Positions 57,325-64,000 of a stretch of 64,000 nucleotides of DNA are shown piece after piece (position 1 is the stretch's first letter; each line of letters starts with the position of its first letter). The notes beneath the pieces are model-generated. The model saw only the letters and a program-made list of their open reading frames with translations. It made no database searches and had not been told where the DNA came from. The stretch is taken from the NCBI GenBank assembly GCA_027533425.1, contig JAPZUD010000006.1:496001-560000 (forward strand), in the 5' to 3' direction. Source of the DNA: Beijerinckiaceae bacterium (GTDB taxonomy: Bacteria; Pseudomonadota; Alphaproteobacteria; Rhizobiales; Beijerinckiaceae). The position numbers and the translations under genes were made by a program.

Positions 57325-57909
57325 ATGAAGAAACCCCGATCCCGCTCAGCGCCGAAGCCACCCGCACCGGAAAACCGCGTCGCCCTTGCGGTGATCGGCG
57401 CCCCGCATGGCGTCCGCGGCGAATGCCGGGTCAAGGCCTACACGGCCGATCCGATGGCGATTGCCGATTATGGCCCGCTCTTCTCGGAAGACGGGCGCCT
57501 GTTCGAGATCGAGCAGGGCCGGTTCCTCAAGGATGACATGCTGGTGGTGAAATTCGTCGGCGAGGATGACCGCGATCGCATCAAGGCGCTGACCGGCACG
57601 CTCCTTTATGTGGATCGCGCCAGTCTCCCGCCTCCCGGCGAGGAGGACGAGTTCTACCATGCGGACCTGATTGGCCTGCCGGTCTATGATCAGGCCGGCG
57701 CACTGGTTGGCACCGTCCTCGCGATGCATGATTTCGGCGCCGGAGACCTGATGGAGATCCGCCCGGCCTCGGGTGGCGGCACCTGGCTTCAGCCCTTCAC
57801 ACGCGTCGCCACGCCGGTTGTCGATATCCCCGGCCGGCGGATCGTGATCGACCCTGCCTTTCTGGCAAAGCCCGAACGCCGGCCTCCCGGTATGGGCGAG
57901 GAGGGCTGA
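57325..57909 (+). CDS. rimM: Ribosome maturation factor RimM
   Basis: This 194-residue protein has an N-terminal RimM domain (VALAVIGAPHGVRGECRVK, the GxxG...GE motif) and a C-terminal PRC-barrel domain (FYHADLIGLPVYDQAGALVG). It helps assemble the 30S head by binding S19. Start 57325 follows AAGGA; the frame to 57256 reads through a hairpin and is not coding. The stop shares a base with the next start (TGATG). Confidence 0.95.
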   Translation: MKKPRSRSAPKPPAPENRVALAVIGAPHGVRGECRVKAYTADPMAIADYGPLFSEDGRLFEIEQGRFLKDDMLVVKFVGEDDRDRIKALTGTLLYVDRASLPPPGEEDEFYHADLIGLPVYDQAGALVGTVLAMHDFGAGDLMEIRPASGGGTWLQPFTRVATPVVDIPGRRIVIDPAFLAKPERRPPGMGEEG

Positions 57910-58571
57910 TGCCCGCCCCGGTTCACGGCCTCATCTTCGACATGGACGGCACCATCGTCGACAATATGCGCTTTCATGACGATGCCTGGGAGGCCTGGCA
58001 CCGCGACTATGCCCTCCCCTTCGACCGGGCCGGCTTCTTCGCCCGGACGGCAGGGCGCACCAATCCGGAAATCCTAGCCGAATTGTTCCCCGGCCTGCCC
58101 GCCGAGGAGATCATCCGCCGTGGCGAGGAGAAGGAGGCGACCTATCGCCGCCTCTACGCAGCCCATGTCCGGCCCATGACCGGGCTGGAGGGTCTGCTTG
58201 ACGCGGCCGATGCCGGTGGCATCGCCATGGCCGTCGGCACCGCCGCCCCGCCCGACAATATCGCCGTGGTGCTCGATACGCTCGGCCTGCGGCCGCGCTT
58301 CCGCACCATCGTTTCGCCGAGCCAGGGCTTCCGGGGCAAGCCGCATCCGGACATGTTCCTCGCTGCTGCCGAAAGGATGGGCATCGCGCCGGAAACCTGC
58401 ATCGTTTTCGAGGATGCCCCGCTCGGCGTCGAGGCCGCGCGCCGGGCCGGCATGCGCGCCGTCGCGGTGGAGACGATGCTGGACGCCTCGGCCTTTGCCG
58501 GCTTTGACAATGTCGTGGCGACCTTGCGGGATTTCACCGCCGCCCTGCCGCTGCTCGGACCGCGGAGCTGA
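57909..58571 (+). CDS. HAD-family hydrolase (beta-phosphoglucomutase-like)
   Basis: This 220-residue HAD phosphatase has motif I FDMDGT (D11, D13), a C1-type helical cap, motif II VGTAAP, the lysine in [11 protein letters not shown], and motif [13 protein letters not shown]. Similar proteins dephosphorylate sugar phosphates or interconvert glucose phosphates. It is inserted between rimM and trmD, sharing one base with rimM and 2 bases from trmD, so it is translated with the tRNA/ribosome genes. The link to them is unexplained. Confidence 0.9.
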   Translation: MPAPVHGLIFDMDGTIVDNMRFHDDAWEAWHRDYALPFDRAGFFARTAGRTNPEILAELFPGLPAEEIIRRGEEKEATYRRLYAAHVRPMTGLEGLLDAADAGGIAMAVGTAAPPDNIAVVLDTLGLRPRFRTIVSPSQGFRGKPHPDMFLAAAERMGIAPETCIVFEDAPLGVEAARRAGMRAVAVETMLDASAFAGFDNVVATLRDFTAALPLLGPRS

Positions 58572-58573
58572 TC

Positions 58574-59269
58574 ATGGCCGGCTTCCGGGCCACCGTGCTG
58601 ACGCTGATGCCGGACATGTTTCCCGGCACACTCGGTCTGTCGCTGGCGGGGGATGCGCTCCAGCGCGGCCTCTGGTCGCTGGCCGTCAAGGATATACGCG
58701 ACCACGGCATCGGCCGGCATCGGGCGGTGGATGATACGCCGGCCGGTGGCGGGCCGGGCATGGTCATCCGTGCCGATATTCTGGCCGCAGCGATCGACGC
58801 CGAGATTCCCGCAGAAGATCCCCGCCCGCGCTTCCTGCTCTCGCCGCGCGGCCGCGTCTTCGATCAGGCGCTCGCGCGGAATCTCGCGGGTGGGCCGGGC
58901 GCGGTGCTGGTCTGCGGACGCTTCGAAGGCGTCGACGAGCGGGTGATTGCCGGGCGCGGCCTGCAGGAACTGTCGATCGGCGACTATGTCCTCTCGGGCG
59001 GCGAAATCGCGGCGCAGGTCGTGCTGGATGCGGTCATCCGGCTGCTGCCCGGGGTCATGGGCGGAGATGGCTCCGATCTCGAGGAGAGCCACGAAAAAGG
59101 CCTGCTCGAATACCCGCATTACACCCGGCCCCGGAGCTGGGAGGGACAGGATATCCCCGCGATCCTGACCTCGGGCAACCATGCCGGCATCGCGCGGTGG
59201 CGGCAGGAACAGGCAGAAGCGCTCACCCGGACCCGCAGGCCGGATCTCTGGGCCAAATATCGCCGCTGA
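58574..59269 (+). CDS. trmD: tRNA (guanine-37-N1)-methyltransferase
   Basis: This 231-residue SPOUT-class enzyme makes m1G37, which prevents frameshifting. Family motifs are [29 protein letters not shown] in the trefoil knot, EYPHYTRP and SGNHAGI. It lies 2 bases after the HAD gene and 123 bases before rplS. Confidence 0.97.
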   Translation: MAGFRATVLTLMPDMFPGTLGLSLAGDALQRGLWSLAVKDIRDHGIGRHRAVDDTPAGGGPGMVIRADILAAAIDAEIPAEDPRPRFLLSPRGRVFDQALARNLAGGPGAVLVCGRFEGVDERVIAGRGLQELSIGDYVLSGGEIAAQVVLDAVIRLLPGVMGGDGSDLEESHEKGLLEYPHYTRPRSWEGQDIPAILTSGNHAGIARWRQEQAEALTRTRRPDLWAKYRR

Positions 59270-59392
59270 CTGCGTTTTTTCGACTTCGGGGGGTGACATT
59301 CCCTGCGGGATCGTGTACCGCCCCCAACTCAACTCACAACAGCGTCCCGAAACGCCCGCCAGGATAAGGCGAAACGGAAAAGGTCTGGTCCC

Positions 59393-59773
59393 ATGGACAT
59401 CATTGCTACGCTTGAAAAAGAAGAAGCCGAGCGCGTTCTCGGCGAGAAGAAGATCCCGGATTTCGCCCCGGGCGACACGGTCATCGTGAACGTGAAGGTC
59501 AAGGAAGGCGAACGCAGCCGCGTGCAGGCCTATGAAGGCGTGTGCATCGCCCGCAATGGCGGCGGCCTCAACGAGAGCTTCACCGTCCGCAAGATCTCGT
59601 ATGGCGAGGGCGTCGAGCGCGTGTTTCCGCTCTATTCGCCGAACATCGATTCGATCAAGCTGGTCCGCCGCGGCAAGGTCCGCCGGGCAAAGCTCTATTA
59701 CCTGCGCGATCGCCGCGGCAAGTCGGCGCGTATCGCCGAGCGCACCGACCGGAAGGAAACGCCGGCCGGTTGA
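59393..59773 (+). CDS. rplS: 50S ribosomal protein L19
   Basis: This 126-residue protein contains [29 protein letters not shown] and [17 protein letters not shown], all L19 blocks. It lies at the subunit interface. The 123-base gap after trmD may carry its own promoter. A strong terminator follows. Confidence 0.98.
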   Translation: MDIIATLEKEEAERVLGEKKIPDFAPGDTVIVNVKVKEGERSRVQAYEGVCIARNGGGLNESFTVRKISYGEGVERVFPLYSPNIDSIKLVRRGKVRRAKLYYLRDRRGKSARIAERTDRKETPAG

Positions 59774-59782
59774 CGGAACAAG

Positions 59783-59807
59783 GCGGCCTCCGGGCCGCTT
59801 TTTTCTT
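59783..59807 (+). terminator. Rho-independent terminator after rplS
   Basis: GCGGCC (59783-59788), loop TCCG, GGCCGC (59793-59798), then six T residues and CTT. It ends the ffh-to-rplS group. Confidence 0.88.
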
Positions 59808-59932
59808 GTCCGGAATCCGGGTCGGCCGCCCCCTCACGAAGGGTTGATGGCGCGCCCGTCTCGACTCCCCGACCGGATGTGACATGTTCGATGCTCCGGT
59901 TGGAACGAGACCGGTCCCCGGGGAGATGCGTC

Positions 59933-60835
59933 ATGTCCGATCCGAACACGCCGAAACTGTCTGACGATGTCATCCGCCTGTATGACCGGTTCACCCATGG
60001 CGCTATGGATCGCCGCGCCTTTTTCGAGCGCCTGACGGGGCTCGCCGGGTCGGTCGCGGCGGCGACGGCTTTGCTGCCGTTGCTCCAGAACGATTATGCC
60101 CGCGCGGAAACGGTGCGACCGGATGATCCTCGCCTCGTGGCCGAGGAGAAGGTCGCCATTCCGGGCTCCGATGCCGGGCTGACCGGCTATCTCGTCGGAC
60201 CGAAGGACCGGGTGAAACGCCCCGCCCTCGTGATGATCCACGAGAATCGCGGACTCAACCCGCATATCCGCGACATGACCCGACGCGGCGCCGTGGCGGG
60301 CTATCTCACGCTGGGGGTTGACGCGCTCTCGCCCGAAGGCGGCACGCCCACCGACGAGGACAAGGCCCGCGAGATGATCGGCCAGCTCAATGCCGAGACC
60401 GCCGCCCGCCGGATCGCAGCAGCCGTACGTTTCCTCGCCTCGCATCCGCTCTCCACCGGCAAGGTCGGAGCGATGGGCTTCTGCTGGGGCGGCGGGATGG
60501 TCAACGCAGTTCTCGCCATCGAGCCGGCTTTGGGCGCCGGCGTCAGCTACTACGGCCGGCAGATCCCGGCCGAGCGGGTGGCCGGCATCAGGGGTGCGCT
60601 GCAGCTCCATTATGCCGGCAAGGACGAGCGCATCAATGCCGGCATTCCCGCCTACCGGGCAGCGCTTGAAGCGGCAGGTAAAACCTTCGAGCTTCATCTG
60701 TATGACGGCGTCGACCACGCGTTCAACAATGACACCAATGCCGCGCGCTACGATGCTGCTGCGGCAAAGCTGGCCTGGGAGCGCAGCCTTGGCTTCCTGG
60801 CCCGCCATCTCGGCGCGCCCGCGCCAACGGGCTGA
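59933..60835 (+). CDS. Exported dienelactone hydrolase family protein
   Basis: This 300-residue alpha/beta hydrolase has the catalytic triad C184 (GFCWGGG), D231 (GKDERI) and H262 (DHAFNN). The N-terminus (MDRRAFFERLTGLAGS plus a hydrophobic run) resembles a Tat signal, so it is probably periplasmic. Start 59933 follows GGGGAG. True dienelactone hydrolases act on chloroaromatic intermediates; exported relatives have unknown substrates. It lies 132 bases upstream of hmgA, but an operator-like element between them suggests separate control. Confidence 0.88.
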   Translation: MSDPNTPKLSDDVIRLYDRFTHGAMDRRAFFERLTGLAGSVAAATALLPLLQNDYARAETVRPDDPRLVAEEKVAIPGSDAGLTGYLVGPKDRVKRPALVMIHENRGLNPHIRDMTRRGAVAGYLTLGVDALSPEGGTPTDEDKAREMIGQLNAETAARRIAAAVRFLASHPLSTGKVGAMGFCWGGGMVNAVLAIEPALGAGVSYYGRQIPAERVAGIRGALQLHYAGKDERINAGIPAYRAALEAAGKTFELHLYDGVDHAFNNDTNAARYDAAAAKLAWERSLGFLARHLGAPAPTG

Positions 60836-60855
60836 TTAGTTGCGTATGCAACAAA
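60836..60855. promoter_or_regulatory. Operator-like inverted repeat upstream of hmgA
   Basis: TTAGTTGC (60836-60843), spacer GTAT, GCAACAAA (60848-60855): seven of eight arm positions are complementary. The 20-base element lies directly after the hydrolase stop and 112 bases before hmgA. Its form fits a MarR-type dimeric repressor site, such as those controlling tyrosine breakdown in proteobacteria. Confidence 0.5.
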
Positions 60856-60967
60856 TTTCTTGCCAATCCACCCGAAGCCCGGCATTCTCGCGCGGACAGG
60901 TGGCCGAAGGGCGGGAATCGCCATGTCCGGCTAGCCTGCGGGGAAATGATCGCAGGAAGGCAGATCC

Positions 60968-62335
60968 ATGAACATCCATGCGCAAGCACGGGCCGGAGCC
61001 ATGGTCCGGGAAGAAACCCGGAGCGGACTTCGCTACATGACGGGTTTCGGCAATTCCTTCGAGACGGAGGCGCTGCCCGATGCCCTGCCGGTGGGCCGGA
61101 ACTCGCCCCAGAAATGCAATTACGGCCTCTATGCCGAGCAGCTTTCCGGCTCGCCCTTCACGGCGCCGCGCTCGACCAACGAGCGCTCCTGGCTCTACCG
61201 CATCCAGCCCGGCGTGAAGCACCAGGGGCGCTACCGCAAGGCCGGCCTCGGCATGCTCCGCAGCGCGCCGAACCGCGAGGAATCGGCGCTTCCGATCGGG
61301 CAGATGCGCTGGATGCCGATCCCTCTGCCGGCGGAAGGCCTGAATTTCCGCACCGGCCTGCACACGATCACCACGGCAGGGGATGCGGAGGGGCAAACCG
61401 GAATGGCGGCCCATATCGCCCTCGTCACACAATCCATGACGGATGAGTATATCTTCAATGCCGACGGCGAGTTGATGGTCGTCGCGCAGGAAGGCCAGCT
61501 CCGCTTCTGCACCGAGTTCGGCATCATCGAGATCGAGCCCGGGGAAATCTGCGTGATTCCGCGCGGCGTGATCTTCCGCTGCGAACTGGTCGACGGGCCG
61601 GCCCGGGCCTATGTCTGCGAGAATTACGGCGGCGCCTTCACGCTGCCGGAACGCGGCCCAATTGGCGCGAACTGCCTCGCCAATGCCCGAGATTTCAAGG
61701 CGCCCGTGGCTGCCTACGAGGACAGGGTCGGCCCCGCCCAGCTCTATGTGAAATGGTGCGGCGAGATGTTTGTCACCGATATCGGCCAGTCACCGCTCGA
61801 CGTCGTCGCCTGGCACGGCAATTACTACCCCTACAAATATGATCTCCGGCATTTCTCGCCCGTCGGCGCGATCCAGTTCGACCATCCAGATCCCTCGATT
61901 TTCACAGTGCTGACCTCTCCTTCCGGCGAGGCGGGCACAGCCAATATCGATTTCGTGATCTTCCCCGAACGCTGGATGGTGGCCGAGAATACCTTCCGCC
62001 CGCCCTGGTATCACCGCAACATCATGAGCGAGTTCATGGGGCTGATCTACGGCGTCTATGATGCCAAGCCGAAGGGTTTCGTGCCGGGGGGGATGAGCCT
62101 GCACAACATGATGCTGCCGCACGGGCCGGATGCCCCGGCCTTTGACAAGGCCTCGAACGAGCCGATGGTGCCGGTGAAACTCGCGGGGACGATGGCGTTC
62201 ATGCTGGAAACCCGGCTGCCCCAGCGGCTGACGGCCTATGCATCGACCCTCAAGGCGATCGATTCGGAATATCTTGACTGCTGGGCCGGGCTGGAACGCC
62301 ATTTCGATCCCACCCGCAAGGAGCCGAACTGGTAA
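60968..62335 (+). CDS. hmgA: Homogentisate 1,2-dioxygenase
   Basis: This 455-residue iron(II) dioxygenase opens the ring of homogentisate to maleylacetoacetate in tyrosine and phenylalanine breakdown. Iron ligands, by family position, are H349, E355 ([12 protein letters not shown]) and H385 (MLPHGPD). It begins with [14 protein letters not shown] within the first 40 residues. The next enzymes of the pathway, maleylacetoacetate isomerase and fumarylacetoacetase, are not beside it, though phhB and an FAH-like gene are elsewhere in the window. Confidence 0.97.
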   Translation: MNIHAQARAGAMVREETRSGLRYMTGFGNSFETEALPDALPVGRNSPQKCNYGLYAEQLSGSPFTAPRSTNERSWLYRIQPGVKHQGRYRKAGLGMLRSAPNREESALPIGQMRWMPIPLPAEGLNFRTGLHTITTAGDAEGQTGMAAHIALVTQSMTDEYIFNADGELMVVAQEGQLRFCTEFGIIEIEPGEICVIPRGVIFRCELVDGPARAYVCENYGGAFTLPERGPIGANCLANARDFKAPVAAYEDRVGPAQLYVKWCGEMFVTDIGQSPLDVVAWHGNYYPYKYDLRHFSPVGAIQFDHPDPSIFTVLTSPSGEAGTANIDFVIFPERWMVAENTFRPPWYHRNIMSEFMGLIYGVYDAKPKGFVPGGMSLHNMMLPHGPDAPAFDKASNEPMVPVKLAGTMAFMLETRLPQRLTAYASTLKAIDSEYLDCWAGLERHFDPTRKEPNW

Positions 62336-62363
62336 CGACATCGGCACTGCCGGAAGCAATAAA

Positions 62364-62387
62364 AAAGGCCGGGTCACCCCGGCCTTT
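62364..62387. terminator. Bidirectional terminator between hmgA and the TadG-like gene
   Basis: AAAGGCCGGG (62364-62373), loop TCAC, CCCGGCCTTT (62378-62387): a perfect 10-bp stem flanked by A residues on the left. It lies between convergent genes. Confidence 0.85.
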
Positions 62388-62407
62388 CGTTGTCCTGTCC
62401 ACGCCTG

Positions 62408-63868
62408 TTACTTGCTGAGGCGCAATTCGGCGATGATGTCGCTGATCTTCGAGAAGGCGGCGAGGAACTGGTCCTTGTTCTGTGCGTCGAAGAACTGACC
62501 TTTGGTATTGGCCGCACAATCCTTGAGCAGCGTCTTGATCGTTGTATCGGACACATCGAATGCCACCGTGTAGATCTGGATTTCGCTGGTCTTGTCGGCT
62601 GCGATGTTGGTGCAGATCTTCTTGACCAGATCGTTCGATTTGGCCGTATCACTGCCCCAATGCTGCGGATAGGTGGGCGACCTTGTGTTCATGCCATCGG
62701 TCATGAGCACAAGGAATTTGCGCACCTGCTCGGTCGGCGTGCTTGTTGCCGCCGAAAAGGGTTCCTGCGCAGACAAGGTCCGCCAGCCCCAGATCAGGCC
62801 AGCCGGGATGTAGGTGTTGCCGCTGGGGCTGAGATTCTTGACCGTATTCTTGACCTTGGAAAAGTCGGAAGTCAGTTCCAGCAAAGGGTCGCTGCACCAG
62901 GTATCCATGAGGCCGGGAATCTTGTTGCCATAGCTGCCATCCTGCGTGTCGAGGGGATGGTTACGCGAGCCGACGCAGCCATGCCATTTGTGCCATGCAC
63001 CCTGGGATGTATTGCACTTTTCCTCTTCCGGCCCGTAGATCTTTTCGCAAACCTGCTTGTAATACCCGGCCTTGGGCTGGGAGCCCCCACAGGAATACGG
63101 GACGCCATCATTGTAACACGTGCCCGGCGGCTGGCCCGGCTTGGGCGGAACCCAGACCTGGGTGCAATTCTTCTCGCCGACCACCGGCTTATGCTTCCAG
63201 CACGTCTTTGAAGGCGGATCCTGATAATCAGCCGGCACGTTCATCCAGGGCTTGTTCCGGTTCGCAAGGCCGACATTGACGTATTCGGCGAAGGGAACCA
63301 CAGAGAATTTCAGCTGGTCTGGCTTGGCCGACAGCTTGCTGAGAGTCTCGACCATGTCTCCGGCCGCCTTCTTCAGCGTGTCCATCTTCCAGCCGCTCAT
63401 CGAGCCGGTCGTGTCGAGGACAAGGGCGATCTCGGTCTTCGACGAGATCGTGCTGATCGCCTCCGCCAGCACGTCCATGCTGACCTGGTCCAGCCCGAAC
63501 ATGCCGCTGAAGAATGTCTTTACCGAGCCACTCGCCCGGACACGATAGCCGTAATTGGCGCCATCCTTGGTGATGTTCTCGGGAGACATGGTCAGCGAGA
63601 AGGCATCGGTGAGCTTGACCGTGTTGGCCGCAAATACGTCCTTGGCCACTTTCTCACGCTCGGCCGCGGTGCCCATCGTCCGGGCAGCCGCCAATGCGGC
63701 GGAATCCGCAGCGGCGTAGATCGATGCGCGCATCTGGACGGCCCGCGAGTAATCAACGGCCATCCCGGTTACGCCGATGACGGAAACCGCACCTAAAGCA
63801 AAAAGGCTGACAAAATTCCCGCTGGTATCGCGCCGGAACGCCCGAAACAGCTTAACAAGACCGGACAT
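62408..63868 (-). CDS. TadG-like pilus assembly protein with von Willebrand A domain
   Basis: This 486-residue protein has an N-terminal TadE/TadG-like membrane segment (NFVSLFALGAVSVIGVTGMA) and a Flp-pilus-associated DYSRAVQMR motif. A vWA domain follows, with MIDAS motif DTTGSMSG (from D152), and LMTDGMN later in the domain. An insertion at about 220-330 carries eight cysteines (223, 235, 251, 260, 274, 285, 298, 325) and is Pro/Gly-rich. Such proteins are surface or periplasmic adhesion factors of the tad system. ATG 63868 follows GAGG. No other tad genes are in the window. Confidence 0.88.
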   Translation of the reverse strand: MSGLVKLFRAFRRDTSGNFVSLFALGAVSVIGVTGMAVDYSRAVQMRASIYAAADSAALAAARTMGTAAEREKVAKDVFAANTVKLTDAFSLTMSPENITKDGANYGYRVRASGSVKTFFSGMFGLDQVSMDVLAEAISTISSKTEIALVLDTTGSMSGWKMDTLKKAAGDMVETLSKLSAKPDQLKFSVVPFAEYVNVGLANRNKPWMNVPADYQDPPSKTCWKHKPVVGEKNCTQVWVPPKPGQPPGTCYNDGVPYSCGGSQPKAGYYKQVCEKIYGPEEEKCNTSQGAWHKWHGCVGSRNHPLDTQDGSYGNKIPGLMDTWCSDPLLELTSDFSKVKNTVKNLSPSGNTYIPAGLIWGWRTLSAQEPFSAATSTPTEQVRKFLVLMTDGMNTRSPTYPQHWGSDTAKSNDLVKKICTNIAADKTSEIQIYTVAFDVSDTTIKTLLKDCAANTKGQFFDAQNKDQFLAAFSKISDIIAELRLSK

Positions 63869-64000
63869 GCAGGACCTCATCCCCTCACCGGACGTCCTTC
63901 GCGACGTCTACATTTGTCACTCCTAACATTGCCGCGCGAAAATTCGCTTAAATGTCAGGTAGATATTTAGGGGTCAGCGGTAAGGCCTTGTTAATCACGA
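63869..64000 (-). other. Upstream region of the TadG-like gene to the window edge
   Basis: No gene is visible. The stretch is more AT-rich than its surroundings, as expected of a promoter. GACGTC occurs twice with a 6-base gap (63892-63909), close to the start codon; its role is unknown. Confidence 0.35.

Overview
The window is about 64 kb of a GC-rich chromosome. Gene content and order suggest an alphaproteobacterium, most likely in the Rhizobiales/Hyphomicrobiales. The evidence is a 180-kDa-class NAD-glutamate dehydrogenase, DUF1674, DUF2794 and IalB-family proteins, a ccmABCDG cluster divergent from acnA, the series HemY-like / mitofilin-like / hemD / hemC / tsaD / gpsA / EVE protein, and the series dapF-mtaB-ftsY close to ffh-rpsP-rimM-trmD-rplS. 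Genus and species cannot be read from the sequence.

Bases 1 to about 4600 are the right end of an integrative element inserted at the 3' end of a tRNA-Thr(CGU) gene. Reading leftward from the tRNA it carries a P4-type tyrosine integrase, a regulatory region with AT-rich palindromes, an AlpA-like DNA-binding protein, a cysteine-containing unknown protein translationally coupled to a RepA-like AAA helicase, a cluster of GGGACA repeats in both orientations that looks like an iteron origin, and the start of a coiled-coil protein that leaves the window. The other end of the element is outside the window.

Bases 4600-20,700 are chromosomal backbone: tRNA-Thr, HemY-like and mitofilin-like membrane proteins, hemD-hemC (tetrapyrrole synthesis), then the divergent tsaD-gpsA-EVE set, acetyl-CoA synthetase, an exported L,D-transpeptidase, a DUF1674/SDHAF4-like protein, an RluA-type pseudouridine synthase, rsmB coupled to a heparinase II/III-like gene, and purH. 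Bases 20,700-35,700 hold the large glutamate dehydrogenase, an AhpD-like protein, DUF2794, a Bax-inhibitor-1 protein, an ABC ATPase/permease pair divergent from a TesA-like esterase, a methyltransferase-like unknown, thpR, phhB, a short-chain dehydrogenase, a DUF1232 protein and an ECF sigma factor with no adjacent anti-sigma gene.

Bases 35,900-48,000 contain an IalB-like exported protein, rlmN, a YiiX-like hydrolase, ggt, a DUF1223 protein, acnA, the cytochrome c maturation operon ccmA-B-C-D-G (mostly joined by ATGA overlaps) and an IspZ/YciB protein. Bases 48,100-59,800 hold an FAH-family hydrolase, ftsY, mtaB, dapF, an exported phytase-like esterase, an exported GyrI-like protein, a LysE exporter and the translation/SRP operon ffh-rpsP-rimM-HAD-trmD-rplS. 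Both the SRP GTPase Ffh and its receptor FtsY are therefore present. The window ends with an exported dienelactone hydrolase, hmgA (homogentisate dioxygenase) behind an operator-like inverted repeat, and a TadG-like von Willebrand A protein with a cysteine-rich insertion.

The backbone is ordinary housekeeping. The most unusual material is the element at the left edge: repA-like helicase, GGGACA repeats, AlpA and integrase together suggest an integrated replicon or satellite-like island able to replicate after excision.
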